Assembly (NCBI GenBank): GCA_022478985.1
Contig: JAKSZP010002663.1
Coordinates: 186,001 to 250,000, forward strand
DNA length: 64,000 bases
From: Massospora cicadina
Taxonomy: Eukaryota; Entomophthoromycota; Entomophthoromycetes; Entomophthorales; Entomophthoraceae
Direction: 5' to 3'
Shown here piece after piece: positions 11,678 to 23,740 of this stretch. A program made the translations under genes and the position numbers. The notes beneath the pieces are model-generated. The model worked only from the letters and a program-made list of their open reading frames with translations, ran no database searches and was not told the DNA's origin. Position 1 is the stretch's first letter. The number at the start of each line of letters is the position of its first letter.

Positions 11678-12436
11678 TGATGCAACCAGACTTGCGACTG
11701 GTCTATAAGATCAGGTATGTTTTCACTACAATAGTTATAACTATGTGAGGACAGTATACATTAAAACAAACAAAAAGCTGATATAAAGATAAGACTTTTT
11801 ATATAAGTAAATTTTCCAAATATGTTTTAATATCAGTAGTTACTTTAGACTATGATATCTGTCAAAATAATATACCAGAATGTGATTAATCATGTGTGTT
11901 TCCCTTTCTAATACAAGTCCAATACAATTTTAACCTGGCCTCTAGTAAGTTAGTCTTCCATACAGATCTCAAATCTACTAGCTTTCTCCATTGGTAGTCC
12001 GCTAATAGGCATTGTGTAAATGCATCTGAGATCTGATGGTCATAAATTTATACGCAGGGTATATCTTGGTAAACTTCTATCCAACATTGGGCATCTTTAT
12101 GGTACTGGTTGATGGGGGATGCTAAAGACAAATTTTACTGAATGATTCTGGTAATCTCCTTTCAGTGGGGAACGGAACTGGTTTAAGGAACTAGACGTTT
12201 CTTCAATGATCATATAAGGTTCAATTTACCAAAAGTCAGGATTGTTGAAACAAGTAAAGATTATAAATGCTTAGTTTGAATTCACATGATTCTAGCAAAA
12301 TTTATGACAGTAGGCTAATCTTATTGATCTGTTAGCAGATACAGATAGCGTGACAGGGGTAGTTGCGAGGTCTATAGGGCATTGGGGGTATTATGGGTGT
12401 TGTCAGTATCCTATGGTTGGTCAAACACAAATCTCA
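11678..12436 (-). repeat. 5' LTR of element E
   Basis: It is the partner of 1515-2274. The inner (left) edge lies next to the primer-binding site. The outer edge at about 12436 coincides with the point where homology to the F LTR resumes, which fixes the insertion point. Confidence 0.8.
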
Positions 12437-13022
12437 TTAGAAATTACAGGAACCAAAGTGAGACTTTAAACAGCAACCACACATATATAAAGAAGAAAGA
12501 GATTCACAATATAACTTTTATAATAAACCCAAAATATGAAAGAGAATCAGGGAGTTGGATCTGTCAAACCTGAAACTAAAATACAAATATCTAATCGCTT
12601 TATGAGTAGAAATTGACTGATATACACTTCGTCCTACTTTAAGCACATCAGTTCCCATATACTATAATTACTTTCTAGATTAAAAGAATTCCTTCACAGT
12701 ACTTCTTTTATAAATTTATTTGTTTGCTGCTGATAAAACCTTAATATATAGTAAATACTGTCAAAGTTCATACTTAGCATGATTTGTTACCAGAAAAGGT
12801 TGAGAGAATATTAGTGTGATTTTAACATCAATTGTCAAGATTATACTGAGACTTTAACATGGTTGGACATGCTTGGAAGTATGTGTATAAGTCTCATACG
12901 CCAAAGAACACAAATATTCAACTTTCCCAAGGATGCGCCATATAAACAAATAAATAACTTAATGTAACTGGTTAAACCCCTTAATCAGGACCCCATGAGT
13001 GAGTGGATAAGTTTATCAATAG
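12437..13022 (+). repeat. Right part of the split 5' LTR of element F
   Basis: It aligns with about 18590-19170 of the F 3' LTR. Shared blocks include AAGAAAGAG..TTCACA (12493 and 18640), CCCATATACTATAA (12655 and 18808) and a GGTTGAGAG block (12797 and 18959). Its right end is followed within two bases by the primer-binding site, so it is the 5' LTR end. Confidence 0.8.
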
Positions 13023-13023
13023 C

Positions 13024-13041
13024 TGGTGCTCACTATAGGGG
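13024..13041 (+). promoter_or_regulatory. Primer-binding site of element F
   Basis: TGGTGCTCACTATAGGG begins at 13024, one base different from the site in E, A and B. It marks the start of the internal region of F. Confidence 0.85.
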
Positions 13042-13330
13042 GCACCACCAAGTGATTGTGGACAGTTCTATGACAATACCATGGAAGTGTACACTGGAGA
13101 GGAACTTCCAGAAGTTAGAGATATGGAAAACATGCACTTGTTGCATAAAGAGTTGAAGCATCAAGTAGATCATTTAACATATGAGTGTGAAGAGTCAGAG
13201 CACAACTCATGCAAGTATGGATTAGAGATTTGGTAATTAATCAGACTTTGAACAAAGTGGATTTCTTTAGGAAAGAAAAACGATGAGACTATAAAATATT
13301 AAACATAATTTACACCAAGCAATAAAGCCA

Positions 13331-14260
13331 TAAAGGCCAGTTGAATCATTTGAAACAAGATGTGGATAATATTCATTTCAGGCGTCTTCCTCACCTCAGA
13401 TTGCTATCTAATTTGGAAAAACTCAATAAAAGAACAAATACACCAGCAAGGGCTTTACAAAAGTTTGGCAAAAATAGATCTGAGGAGGATCATAATTCAG
13501 ATTTGTACCTCATGATTAAGTTCACTCCTAGTACATTGATGAATCCCCCTTGGGTTGGGACCATCTAGTACTAAAAAAAATTAAGTTCACTCCTGGTGAG
13601 GGAACTATATCCAAGTTTCTTTAGTTATAAGATAATAGCATGGATGGATCCAGCGACAAGCAGAAAGCTCACCATGTTGAAAGGATACATGGGTATAGAA
13701 GCACAGAAGGTTCTTGGAGTCACACTTTGATCCCACTATAAATGGGTCAGAGTCAAGAAGGTTCTTACTGAAAGTTTTGAAGTGCACATTATGTTTATTA
13801 CATGAAGCAAGAGTTTTTTTACTATGAGAATGGGGAAGTCTGAGTTAGATGTGTACTTTACAAACTAGTACTACCTTAAGGCCTAACAGCTTGAATGACT
13901 GGAGCATTGGATCTAGTCACCGCAAAGACCATTTTTCTTAGCTCTCTAAAATCACAATCGCAACTCCTGTACACATGACCTTAGCATGATGCTCTTCAAA
14001 TTCTTGAGGGTCATTAAGTAAGCTTAATTGGCTTCAAAGCCGTATATAATAAAGAGTCAAACCATTAAAATCATCATCAACTTCGCCCTGACAAAAAGAT
14101 TGTTTATGTTGCTCAGAGATTCAAGTATAAGCCTAAGGATAAGTCTGATTAACCATCCTAAAAGAAGTGTCCATAACGTGCCAATTTCAAATGTAACAAC
14201 TGTAATCAGGAAGGGCACTTCTGGAGGAATTGTCCTAAGCTAAAAAACTAATAAGTAAGT
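13331..14260 (+). pseudogene. Gag remnant of element F
   Basis: A frame at 13341-13568 leads into the capsid motif KFTP, where it is interrupted by a 50-bp micro-LINE insertion. After the insertion the motif resumes as KFTPGEGT at 13585-13608, exactly as in element B (KFTPGEGS near 38918). Later, at about 14189-14232, a CCHC zinc knuckle reads CNNCNQEGHFWRNC, with the full C-x2-C-x4-H-x4-C spacing. Stops and frameshifts separate the pieces. Gag would package the element RNA. Confidence 0.75.
13530..13579 (+). mobile_element. Micro-LINE insertion (50 bp) in the gag of element F
   Basis: The inserted piece runs from AGTACATTGATGAATCC to TAGTACTAAAAAAA and matches the 3' end of LINE-1 (1050-1093). 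It is flanked by a perfect 15-bp duplication, ATTAAGTTCACTCCT, at 13515-13529 and 13580-13594 (the last A of the tail is shared). The gag of element B at 38918-38945 shows the uninterrupted motif, so the empty state is known. Confidence 0.9.
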
Positions 14261-15600
14261 ACCCAAAAATGAGGTCACAGAATCAATTAATTGGATTGCA
14301 CACCACACTAATGGAATTAATGAAGATGAACTTGGTTCAAGAGTTGAGTCAGTATGCTTTGTCATCGGATCCCCAAGTGAAGTGGTTGTGAAAACCTACC
14401 TAAGATCAAATTTGGCAAAATTTATACCCTTGGAACATTTTTACTTGTTTTAAGCTTCTAAGCCCACCTATATCATAAAATGTATATTGGATGGCAAAGT
14501 TTTAGTGGAACTACGGACAATTTTACTGCAATTGATGATTATGAGTTACTCAATGCTTGCAAGTTGTCCTGCCTCTCTGAAGAATTTATAGGATCAGTAA
14601 TACAGTTAGTGTAACCCTTATCACAGAAATTACTAATGGATAGAGTATTACAAAAGTGGAAATCACCATACACAAAGTCAAAGTGTTATATGTAATGGAT
14701 ATCGTTGTTCCAGTCAACATTATGTCTCATGCTCAAGATGAAAGTAATTTTTCACCAGAATATAATTAGCAGGCCAAGTTAGAATTTCTGGGCCTGAGTC
14801 AACCAAAAATGTAAGAGCTTATTGCACTTTATCCTTGAAATTTGTACACATTGTCTTAACTGCTCTGGTTGTGGTACTTAAAAATGACCACTATAATTTT
14901 TTTACAAACGCAGTTTCTAGATTTGTTTGGAGAATCATCATCTTTAAACATAGTTTAGTCAGTCTACTCATTAACCAGATGCCACTTGTGTTCCACAAAA
15001 AGTAAAATAAACGTTGGAAGAAGTAAGTATTCCTATAAAAAACCAATATTTTTTGAATCAGTTAATTATACCTTAAAGATGAGGAGAATTAAGAAGCTAA
15101 CACCTATAATGGAAAATAATTCTGGTTTGCCCTTCATACACCAGCGAAGAGAGAAGTTACTACTTGGAGAACAGAAGGTTATGCTCGTCAAAATAAGTAC
15201 TGCTATTCCAGAAAAGTCATGCTCAAGATCTACTACCCCAATGGAGTTATAGACTAAGAATCTAGAATATGCCTATACATTACAATTCAATGTACTAAGG
15301 AGAAGTCATTGTCCCAATTAAAAACATTTTTTAAGCACTCTGATAATATTAAGAAAGGTCAAACCATAACCAAAGCAAATTTAGCCACTATGCTGAATTT
15401 TAATAAGCTTATGCCATTGTCAGCATTAACAAGGTTGTGCTGTAAGGAGCCAACAACACAAGAAGAATTTGAACAAAACTAACTCTTAGATCAGTATTAA
15501 AATATCTCTCAGTAACGGATCCACTGATTATGATCTTTGCAAGTGAGAAGTTCAAAAGATAGACACTGGAAGCGCCACATCATTATAAACAAAGCTCTTT
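14260..15600 (+). pseudogene. Protease region of element F (decayed)
   Basis: By position, between the zinc knuckle and RT, this should encode the aspartic protease and the linker to RT. I see no convincing active-site D-[TSG]-G-A block in a clean frame. The only longer frame is 14986-15252 (88 codons), without a recognisable domain. Confidence 0.35.
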
Positions 15601-15639
15601 GCCATTATGTGAGTAAAAAAGATTTCCATTTAAAAAGAG

Positions 15640-16120
15640 TAGTATAGCTTATGGGTGCAGACCTGGTAATTCCATCCATGAGTCCTTGGGCGTCGCCACT
15701 TATAGTAGTGCATAAAAATGATTTGATCTACCAAATAGTCCTGGATTTCAGAAGACTCAATGACTTATCTAAGAAATGTTCATATCAACTACTGCGCATC
15801 AACAAAGCAAAAAAACAGCTCAGAGGATTATGCTACTTCTCAGCAATGGACATGGCAAGCGTATACTGGAAGATGGAGCTGTAACCAGAAAACAAAAATA
15901 ATTGCGCTCTGATAAGCATCTAGGGACTATATGAATGATTAAATATGCCTCAGAACTTGTGCAATGCCTTAGCTACATCCCAGCGAGTAATAAATCGAAC
16001 TTTTGGAGATTTTGAAGACTTTGAGTGTAAACAAATATTTAGGAGACAACGCAGTGTTTACCAAGGCATTCAAGGATCATCTGGGATACATGAAGGGAGT
16101 TCTTACTCACCTGAGATAGA
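15640..16120 (+). pseudogene. Reverse transcriptase remnant of element F
   Basis: The frame at 15651-15884 contains the N-terminal RT blocks: IPSMSPWASPLIVVHKND (canonical PS.SPWASP...VKK.D), IVLDFRRLNDLSKK (canonical VVDYRxLNxxTxK) and SAMDMASVYWKMEL (canonical SxxDLASGYWQ, catalytic Asp present). The block that should carry YxDD, near 16040, is frameshifted and unreadable. Confidence 0.85.
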
Positions 16121-16399
16121 ATAACCTCAAGTTGAAGAAATTCAAAAATTCATTTAAAAAGTCAGTATTATTTCCTCAGACATGAATTAAACTGAAGAGG
16201 AACCAAGACCCAGCAAAAGAAGTCTAAGCTAGTGCTATGATGAGTTCCCTTAGATACATGAGAGTTTCCAGCGTTTTGGGCATGATAAAATACTTTATAG
16301 TTTTTGCCAATTTTTTAGAAATTTTTGAGTCACTAATGTACCTGCTGAATAAAGGAGAACTTTCTTCAAATGGGAAGTTTTGAAAAAAAAACAATCTAA

Positions 16400-16810
16400 A
16401 TCAACTCAAGAAGAAACTGATGGAAGCCCCAATCCTGATTTTTCTGGACTTTGAAAAGAACTTTTAAGGTTATATTGATGCCAGAGACATAGTTATAAGT
16501 GCCATATTAGCTCAGTTAGACAAAGAAGGGGTGGATCACCCTATAGTGCTTTATTTGAAGACATTAACCAGAGTAAAGCAAAATTAGATAGTAACAGAGA
16601 TCAAGTGCCTATCTGTGATCAGATATGTACGTCACTTATGACCTTACATTTATGGACTACACTTCAATATAACCGTGGGTCACGCCTCACTGAGATACTT
16701 AATGACTTAGAAGACCTAGATGGAAAATTTGCAAGGTATGCCATTCAGATTCAAGGTTATGAATTTGAGTTTTTGCACTGGGCGGAGAGAAGCACCTGAA
16801 CACACATTGC
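16400..16810 (+). pseudogene. RNase H remnant of element F
   Basis: Around 16420-16800 the frames read as the RNase H domain that follows RT in Ty3/gypsy elements: YIDARDIVISAILAQLDKEG (canonical DAS..GxGAVLxQ), then VTEIKCLSVI, then at 16605-16799 a segment ending GYEFEFLHWAERST (canonical Y.FEI.Y.PGK.N). Two or more frameshifts are present. Confidence 0.75.
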
Positions 16811-17009
16811 TTGTCATGATTACCTGTTTTTCACTTGCAAGCACTTAAAAGATAAGGTTTATAAACTAAAGGAAGACCATAGGAAGAATGGGAAGAACAA
16901 GACAATGCAGTGAAGAAGATTTCAAAGAACTGTTCAAGAGCAATGAAGTTCAGAGAAAGACAGCTGGAGAAGATCGTACATGAGAGTTTTTTACACTATG
17001 TGAAGCCAA

Positions 17010-17780
17010 ATAAACAAATTTTAACCATGGAGGGACACCATGAAGTGTGCCACATAGGCTACAGAAGACATATCAGCATCTTAAGTAAAGATATACTGGA
17101 AGGCAATGTTAGACTTTACCAGTCAGGGTTTAGAGCTCTGTAACAAATGAGCCAAATATAAGATTCTCTCAGAGAAGTTCAAATTCAGTCTGTACCTCCA
17201 AGCACACCCTTTCAAAACTTATCATCAATGTTAGAATGCCATTTTTAAAGTTATCCAGTGTGAATCAGTTTATCATTATTTCAATAGATCACTTCACCAA
17301 GTGGATAGAAGAAATTTAAGTGATGGCCTTGACCTTAAGAATTACTAAAAGGCTCTCAAATAACCATGTTTACTACTTGCCATGGATGCCCTGTGATACT
17401 ACTTTCTAATAATAGACAGAATTTCATCTCAGATGTTTTAAGACAACTGATGGACTCAATAGGATTTAAGAAGCACTTACCACGCCATACATATCCTCTA
17501 CAGAATTATGCATGTAAATAGTAAATGAAATTCTTTAATTACCTTTAAGAAGATTGCAGTTAACCAAATCTCAAAAAGGACATCTTGTTGCCTTAAGCCC
17601 TTTTTGCTTACCAGTCAAGCTACCACAGAACTAAGGACCTATCACCATTTAAAGCGATATATGGAAGAGAAGCCACTTTACTGAGCTTGTTAGCCCCAGT
17701 GATGGATGCAGATAGGAAGAATTTACCCCTCTAGAAGATACCAAGAAGAGTCAGTGAAGGAGTTAGCCAAGCTTCATCTT
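17010..17780 (+). pseudogene. Integrase remnant of element F
   Basis: GHHEVCHIGYRRH at about 17025-17065 matches the His side of the integrase zinc-binding (HHCC) domain. At about 17400-17500 LSNNRQNFISDVLRQL matches the second catalytic block (canonical LSDNGxxFxS), with Asp replaced by Asn. Further stops separate these parts. It is inactive. Confidence 0.75.
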
Positions 17781-18061
17781 AAAGTTAGCAGTAACAATAT
17801 AATGTCACACAAAGAGAGTACCAAAGTGAATGACAAGAAAGCTATTTTGCCCATACGTTAGGTGGGATGGAAAAGTGATGTTCTACCACATGCGTAGAGG
17901 GCAACCTGAGGAATTACAGGCCATCTATATGGAACCTGCACCATTTTTATGAGAAGAGGAACTGAGTACTTTATCATGGATGATACAACACACTTCACCT
18001 ATAACTGAGTCCACATGCAGCACCTAAATTCTTTCTTCATGCCTTATCTTGTGGAGGGTAG

Positions 18062-19170
18062 TGTTAGAAAAGCTTAACTAAAGAGGTTGTTTTCTCTCCC
18101 TATGAGAAGACCCCTTTAATACCCAAAATACATAGTACAAATATTTGTACTAATGTTATAGCTGGCCAGAATAAAGATCTAGTCTTTTATGACATGGCCA
18201 GCAATTTAAAAATTTAGAATTCTGAAGCCTCTTTTAAAAGCTTCATTTAGTCTAAAAATATTGATGGTAAAGCTTTTAAATGCCCCTTACTACTGAAAAA
18301 TATGACAGTTGGCCAACATAATTTTATAATTTGCATCAGCATAAATACTGTTCAAAAGGGTTAGGTATCCACATGTGAAAATGATGCTTCTAAAGATCCC
18401 CCTAAAATAACTTTAGGTTTTTTTAACAATGATTCTCAAATTACCAAAACCCATCTGAAGAGAGTTTTCTCATTTAAATTACCACAAGTAATGATCATAT
18501 CACCAAGTTGGGAAGCAAACTAATGTTGAAAACACACCTTATTTGAGGATACTTAAATACAAATGCACCTTCAAGAGCCACAGGAGTTATGGGAACCACA
18601 GGAGTCACAATCAGGCTCCAAATGGCAACCATTCATACATAAACAAGAAAGAGCTCCACATTATAATTTGTGGAAGAAACCCAGAATACCAAATAGAATT
18701 AATATCAGACTCTGTTGACTATGAAACCAAGATAAAAACATAGTCACTTATGAGACGAAAATGACTTGATTTACATTATGTCCTATTATAAGCATTATAA
18801 TTCTCCCATATACTATAAATTCATTCCATATTTTTTTACAAATAACTTCTTTCATAAAAACAGCTACCACTTTTGTTTTTTATTTGGTGCTAATAACATC
18901 ATAAAGTAGAAGAATTACTGTCAAAGGTTCATACTTAGCCTTATTTGTTACTAGTAAAGGTTGAGAGGAGCTTCAGTGTGCTTAGGAACATTTCTTGTCA
19001 AGCTTATTTCAAGGCTTAACATGAATAGACACACTTGGATGTATGAGCTAAAGTCCCATGTACCAGAGAACAAGCTCTAAATTATTTAGTGATACACCCT
19101 GTGAACAATATTGATTATTGTAACAGGATCAACCCCTCCAATCAACACCCCCTTAGAAAGAAAGCTAGTT
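18062..19170 (+). repeat. 3' LTR of element F
   Basis: It starts TGTTAGAAAAG directly after a polypurine tract (GTGGAGGGTAG, 18051-18061). It is homologous to the two parts of the 5' LTR (1094-1505 and 12437-13022), which together recover all but about its first 110 bases. The right end is less certain because the last 40 bases align poorly. Confidence 0.75.
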
Positions 19171-19419
19171 TAGAAATAGGTATAATCACTAAAACACTAA
19201 AAGCACTTTTGTGGCATGAAATATAGTAAAGATACTTAGTCACTCATTCTATACAAAAGCTTTTGTGGAAATTAACCTTTGTATATATTTAAGATAATAA
19301 TTTTTGCTTTATATTAAGAGATAATTTTACTCATACCCTTTGATATTTATACATGGAGCTATAGCTCAGATATCTTGCTATGCAATCAACTATCTATGCT
19401 CTAAGTAATTACATATATA

Positions 19420-19701
19420 TTCAAGGTGTGCTGACCTAGAGATGATACCACACTGACTAATAGGTTCTTGTGAAAACTGAAATCAAGGAGAAAGGAGGAT
19501 AAATTTGATAGCTTCCACATGTGGCATTTTGATATGTGGGAACTCCATGTAATGCCTTGCTATTTGCTATCTTAGTTTGAGGAATTGGAGAGCAATGACA
19601 ACACACTCATAAATCATCATCTACTCAAGTTTATCTACTAGTTTTAAACCAGGGAGGCAATGGTAATTGAGCCCATACTCTACCACTGGGCAACCTCCTC
19701 T
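19420..19701 (-). mobile_element. tRNA-derived SINE, copy 1
   Basis: On the minus strand it begins about 19701 with a tRNA-like head: GGTTGCCCAGTGGTAGAGT resembles a pol III box A, and GGTTTAAAACTAG about 35 bases on stands where box B belongs. It aligns along its length with 28157-28440 and 37523-37799 (shared blocks: CAATGACAACAC, GGAGGATAAA, ATACCACACTGA in plus-strand view). The flanking duplication is too decayed to be sure, so this looks like an older copy. Confidence 0.75.
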
Positions 19702-20990
19702 AGTATACCACATACTAGCTTATGCAGATTTAGAACTCTAGTTTTTTATCTAGTTTATAAGTAATATGGGCAGCAATATTTCCTAATGAGTAAATTTCTC
19801 TTAGAAGTTACTGGTTATATTATTAATTTTCTAAGGGTTAGTATTATTTAATGTGTTCTGCATATATTATTATTTTTACTATTATAATAAAGCCAATTAC
19901 AATAACTATGCTTAAAAACTATATGTTTGACTTAAATATCTGAAACAAGATTACAAGCGCTTATAAATTTGCCTCAATATAATATAGATTCATCTAAATC
20001 TAAAGTAGATTAAGATGAAAGAAATACCTGATTTGTTACAAATGGTTTGAAGTTTACAACTAAGTGAACAGAACTGTGGTTAATGTAGATATATACTCAA
20101 TTTTATGTTTTTATTGTGGATATAGTCCATTAGAATATACCAATATTTCTTAATTACAATAATAATATAGATGACAAATTAAAATTATAATTAGTTTGGT
20201 GAAAAAATGAGGATATGGATAGAAAAGTAAAATAATTGCATACTAGTAAAAAGCAACGAACCTGTACATATGTTTCTCTATAACATATAATAAATTGGAA
20301 AAAAAGTGAAAAATATAATACAGCAAATTTTTTGAGGAAGACTGTATGTAATTATAAATTATACCAATCATTAAAGTATAAAGCAAACAATCAAAAGGTG
20401 GTTTACTATATTAATCATAACTTGTTATAGCTAGTTTATTACTATTACCTTAGTTGAAACATGACAATACTAATATGTTGGCTAATTCTATAATATATTT
20501 AAGATAAGCTTCTTTAGAACTTCTAATAATGTTACCTTCATGGGTGAGATATTGTTATTCTAGATCAGGCTATATAAATTCTTTTACGTTATATATTATC
20601 AACCATACCATTATTTTATATATCTATTTATCTTTAGTATCATAATTTTTAGCTGATTAAGTTTTTATATACAGGCTGTTTATAAAATTGTAAAAATTGA
20701 TTAAATTTAGCTAGTAAGGTATACATAAAAACCTGGTATCCTATAATCAAGATCCTGACTTTTCTTTATACTTAACAAGTGCTTTATATAACATTTTTCC
20801 TTCAATTTTGACATTTAATGAATTTCACTTTCAATTTCAACGTTTCACAAAACCAATTTTAACACAATTTTTGATAATAAAATTACATGTTAAAAGAATA
20901 GATCTATTGAATATAAGAAAGATAATAAACCATATTTTATTGAAGAGCATAGGGTAACTCAGCTGCACAATTTGTAATTCTTTTAAGAAT
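19702..20990. other. AT-rich spacer without a recognisable gene
   Basis: The stretch is very AT-rich, with no frame of useful length and no match to the repeats in this window. Confidence 0.5.
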
Positions 20991-21009
20991 GATTCTAAAA
21001 TATTTGCAC

Positions 21010-21600
21010 TATCTCTGGCTGAAACAGTAGCAGTCTCTTCTATAATTTAAGTCTGATAGCAATTCACTTTCACGCTTCTCAGTTTTTATATAAAACCAAT
21101 TTTATCTTTAAAAAGACATTTTTATTGATTTTAGAATGTATAAATATGGAGATAAAATTTTAAGCTCAAAATTAAATATTGAAGTTATTTTCACTATATC
21201 TTGCCTCCTCCAAAATCTAGCATTATCTAGTATAGACACATTCCACACAGATTTTTTATTGTATAGATTAGAGCAAAGATCATTTATATTAACAAATATA
21301 TCACCATTAGCTGTTGAATGAGCATTAGGTTTAAAATATTGTAAGTCATCAATATTCATACTAGAAATTAAAGATACTGATTTACCCCTCACCATTGGAA
21401 CAGTCACAGTGATGTGCGTTCCTCTTCTAGATCTTTGTTGTCAATTATTAAGATATAAATTAATAGAGTATTTGTCAATAAAAGTAGCCTTGGGATAATC
21501 ATCATTGAAGTGATTATTAAACCAAAAGGTATACTCTTTTCACAACAAAGTCATTTTGTATTTGATCTATCTAATTCTTGTTGGGTTAACTTCATCATAA
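21010..21600 (-). pseudogene. Tc1/mariner (IS630-like, DDE_3) transposase remnant
   Basis: On the minus strand, from about 21500 down, a frame reads ATFIDKYSINLYLNN and then RSRRGT. These match the first catalytic block of IS630/Tc1-type transposases (FIDExxxNL...RSRRG); the usual Glu after Asp is Lys here. The next frame, 21407-21108, reads VPMVRGKSVSLISSMNIDD and later SILDNARFWRRQDI, matching VxxRGxxxSLIxAM and the second catalytic block (xxxDNARxH). It is a relic: the first part is in another frame and no terminal inverted repeats were identified. It is the only DNA transposon evidence in the window. Confidence 0.7.
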
Positions 21601-21880
21601 TTTATAATTCTAAAGACATTTATTAATACTTGAAATTAAAATCTATAAAAAAACTTCTATCTACAACGTTTCTTTAATCTCCCTCAAAGATAGTTGTGAT
21701 TTTAATGACCAAATTTTCAACTCTTTCTGTGAAAGCTTGAATAAGCACTCTTCTTTAATTTTCACCTTATTTACATAAAATCCAACTTGATTTATACTTT
21801 ATAAGCTCATTATTATCACAGTATTTAATTTATTTCTAAAATAAAAATAGCTTTCTTTATGCTCTTTCCTTATTCAATAC

Positions 21881-23044
21881 TGTTGGGATTTTTGACCATA
21901 ATACACATTTTCATTAATTATAACACATTTGCTTGTCCACTAGGGGATTCATCCCGCTAGTGGATGTTATAGTTATAAATTTCATATATGTTAACTAATT
22001 TTTGAAGAAATATTCTCAGCAGATTATTGATCTACTAGATTACAATCTTCCAGATTGATGAGTGTTTAGTTGGGGATGATCCTGATATTAACAAGTGATT
22101 AGGTTTTGATTTCATTATTTATAACATAATTGACTTGTAGAAGTCAGTCAGGTTTAGTTGCAAGTTGTTTAAGGGGTTTAAACTTGCTGGAGAGTAATGC
22201 CGCCTGTCATAAATTAAGTTATAGCTAACCTTTTCTGGAGTAAAATCTGCTATTTATGGGTAAGCGTCCCATTAACTGAGAAACAAGTTACCAGATATGG
22301 GTAAATTTAATGGGAGTTGTGAAAAGACGTTGGGACACGTTCTATGTTTCAACTCAGAAGAGATTACATATGAGTAGGGGAGAAAACCTAATTTAATGAG
22401 GAAAATCATAATTTTGCGTGACCCTGGATGGTTATTTTTTTTTCAACAGCCACCTTTGCCAATTGGGGCGCCAACTTAAGAGTTATGCGCCAAATTTAAT
22501 ACTGAATTCCTCTTGATTTAAAAATATAGCAGATCAAAATCTTTTTTACATAAAATAATTACAATATAGCTTATACCTTAGACTGTTTGCTCTTGTGATT
22601 AGAGTTGGAAGGACAAGTGGAACCTTTATCTATATTATTGTGATCTCTGCAGAATCTGTGTGATGAGAAAGAAGAAGAACCACTGAATCTAATTTTAGGT
22701 TAAGTTTTACATTTGTGATGGGAAGAACCTCTGAACCTGAGCCAATTTTAAGTTCAATTAAAGAGAGAAGAAGTCTTTAATAATATTTAAGACCATTCAA
22801 TATTAGGAAAAGCACCAGGTTGCATTGGACCTAATTACTACCTTGGCTATCAGATCAACTAGACTAGTAGTCTTCATACTGCTTTTGCTCATTATATTAA
22901 ATTAAAAAGTCAAACAACGTACATACTAGAAATCTGTGCAGTTGGTCAAGAAAGTGGAAAAGAGTATTGTTCAGGAAGAAAAAAAAAATCCTGAACTTTA
23001 TCAATTAGTGATCAAAAGAATTTCAAGCTCCTTAAGTTATAATA
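21881..23044 (+). repeat. 5' LTR of element A
   Basis: It starts TGTTGGGATT and ends two or three bases before the primer-binding site. It is nearly identical to the 3' LTR over 22250-22560 (compare 27310-27620), for example TAAGCGTCCCATTAACTGAG, and is more diverged near its ends. Confidence 0.88.
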
Positions 23045-23046
23045 AT

Positions 23047-23063
23047 TGGTGCTCACTACAGGG
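23047..23063 (+). promoter_or_regulatory. Primer-binding site of element A
   Basis: TGGTGCTCACTACAGGG, identical to the sites of E and (over its first 16 bases) B. Confidence 0.88.
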
Positions 23064-23089
23064 GGTAGTTGAGTTTGGCCAAATTAAAT

Positions 23090-23740
23090 AAGAAGATTAA
23101 ATTGAATATGTTTTATAAGAATAAACTATGCGAGCTTTGGATGAAGCTTAAACCGTCAACAAGAACGCGCTTAACTTGGCATCACAAGCTGACTTTACTT
23201 CATAAGAAAAACGTGTGACAAAGGCGAGTAAGAGATCAAACAAGTGGGAAAATCAACAACTACCTCTGTGGTAAAGGTAAATCTTTGATGTGCAAGGAGG
23301 GTGAACTAAGCAAAAAAGTATTGTTTCAGAATACCAAGCAAGAGGCAGACTAAGTATGCATATGCCAGCTTACTAAAGAGATAGCGCAACACTCGAAGTG
23401 TTTAGAAGAACTTGAGGACCATAATTTTGATTGTGCACAAATGGAGGCGGAAACTGCCAGAAGTGTCAATGCCTTAGTAGATCAAGAGCAGCTGGCTGAA
23501 TTATCTGAACAGCAGCACTAAGATGTGCTCTGATTATTTGAATAGTATTGATATATATTTTCCTAAGACGACTATGACTTGGGGTGCATGAAGAACGTGA
23601 TCCACAAGTTTGACACATGGGAATATTTGCTGATATGGTTAAGACCTGTTTGAAGACCTAGAGCTTCTGAAGCTGTGGTCAGCGAATAGATCAGCAAGCT
23701 AGTTGAGCATTGGCTCCTCATTCAGTTGTCAAGTTAATGA
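23090..23740 (+). pseudogene. Gag remnant of element A
   Basis: Between primer-binding site and RT only about 650 bases remain, too little for a complete gag plus protease. Short frames rich in Glu, Gln and Lys are seen, consistent with the N-terminal part of gag. No zinc knuckle and no protease block was found. A deletion covering the rest of gag and the protease is likely. Confidence 0.5.

Larger units (their letters stand above)
1515..12436 (-). mobile_element. Ty3/gypsy LTR retrotransposon E (minus strand, decayed)
   Basis: The element is bounded by two homologous LTRs of about 760 bp. The primer-binding site lies next to the right LTR (11658-11674) and a polypurine tract next to the left one (2275-2288, CCCCC on the plus strand), so it reads right to left. 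Internal parts in order are gag (11657 towards 7000, interrupted by a solo LTR at 7966-8916), protease region, reverse transcriptase (about 5740-5100), RNase H, and integrase (about 4640-3200). The distance from RT start to polypurine tract (about 3.4 kb) matches elements A and C, which supports assigning this pol to E rather than to a second nested element. It inserted in the 5' LTR of element F. No long frame remains. The exact outer edges are uncertain by about 10 bases. Confidence 0.7.

Noticed and set aside
21136..21321. Plus-strand ORF of 61 codons
   Set aside because: It is antisense to the transposase relic, which has the recognisable motifs.
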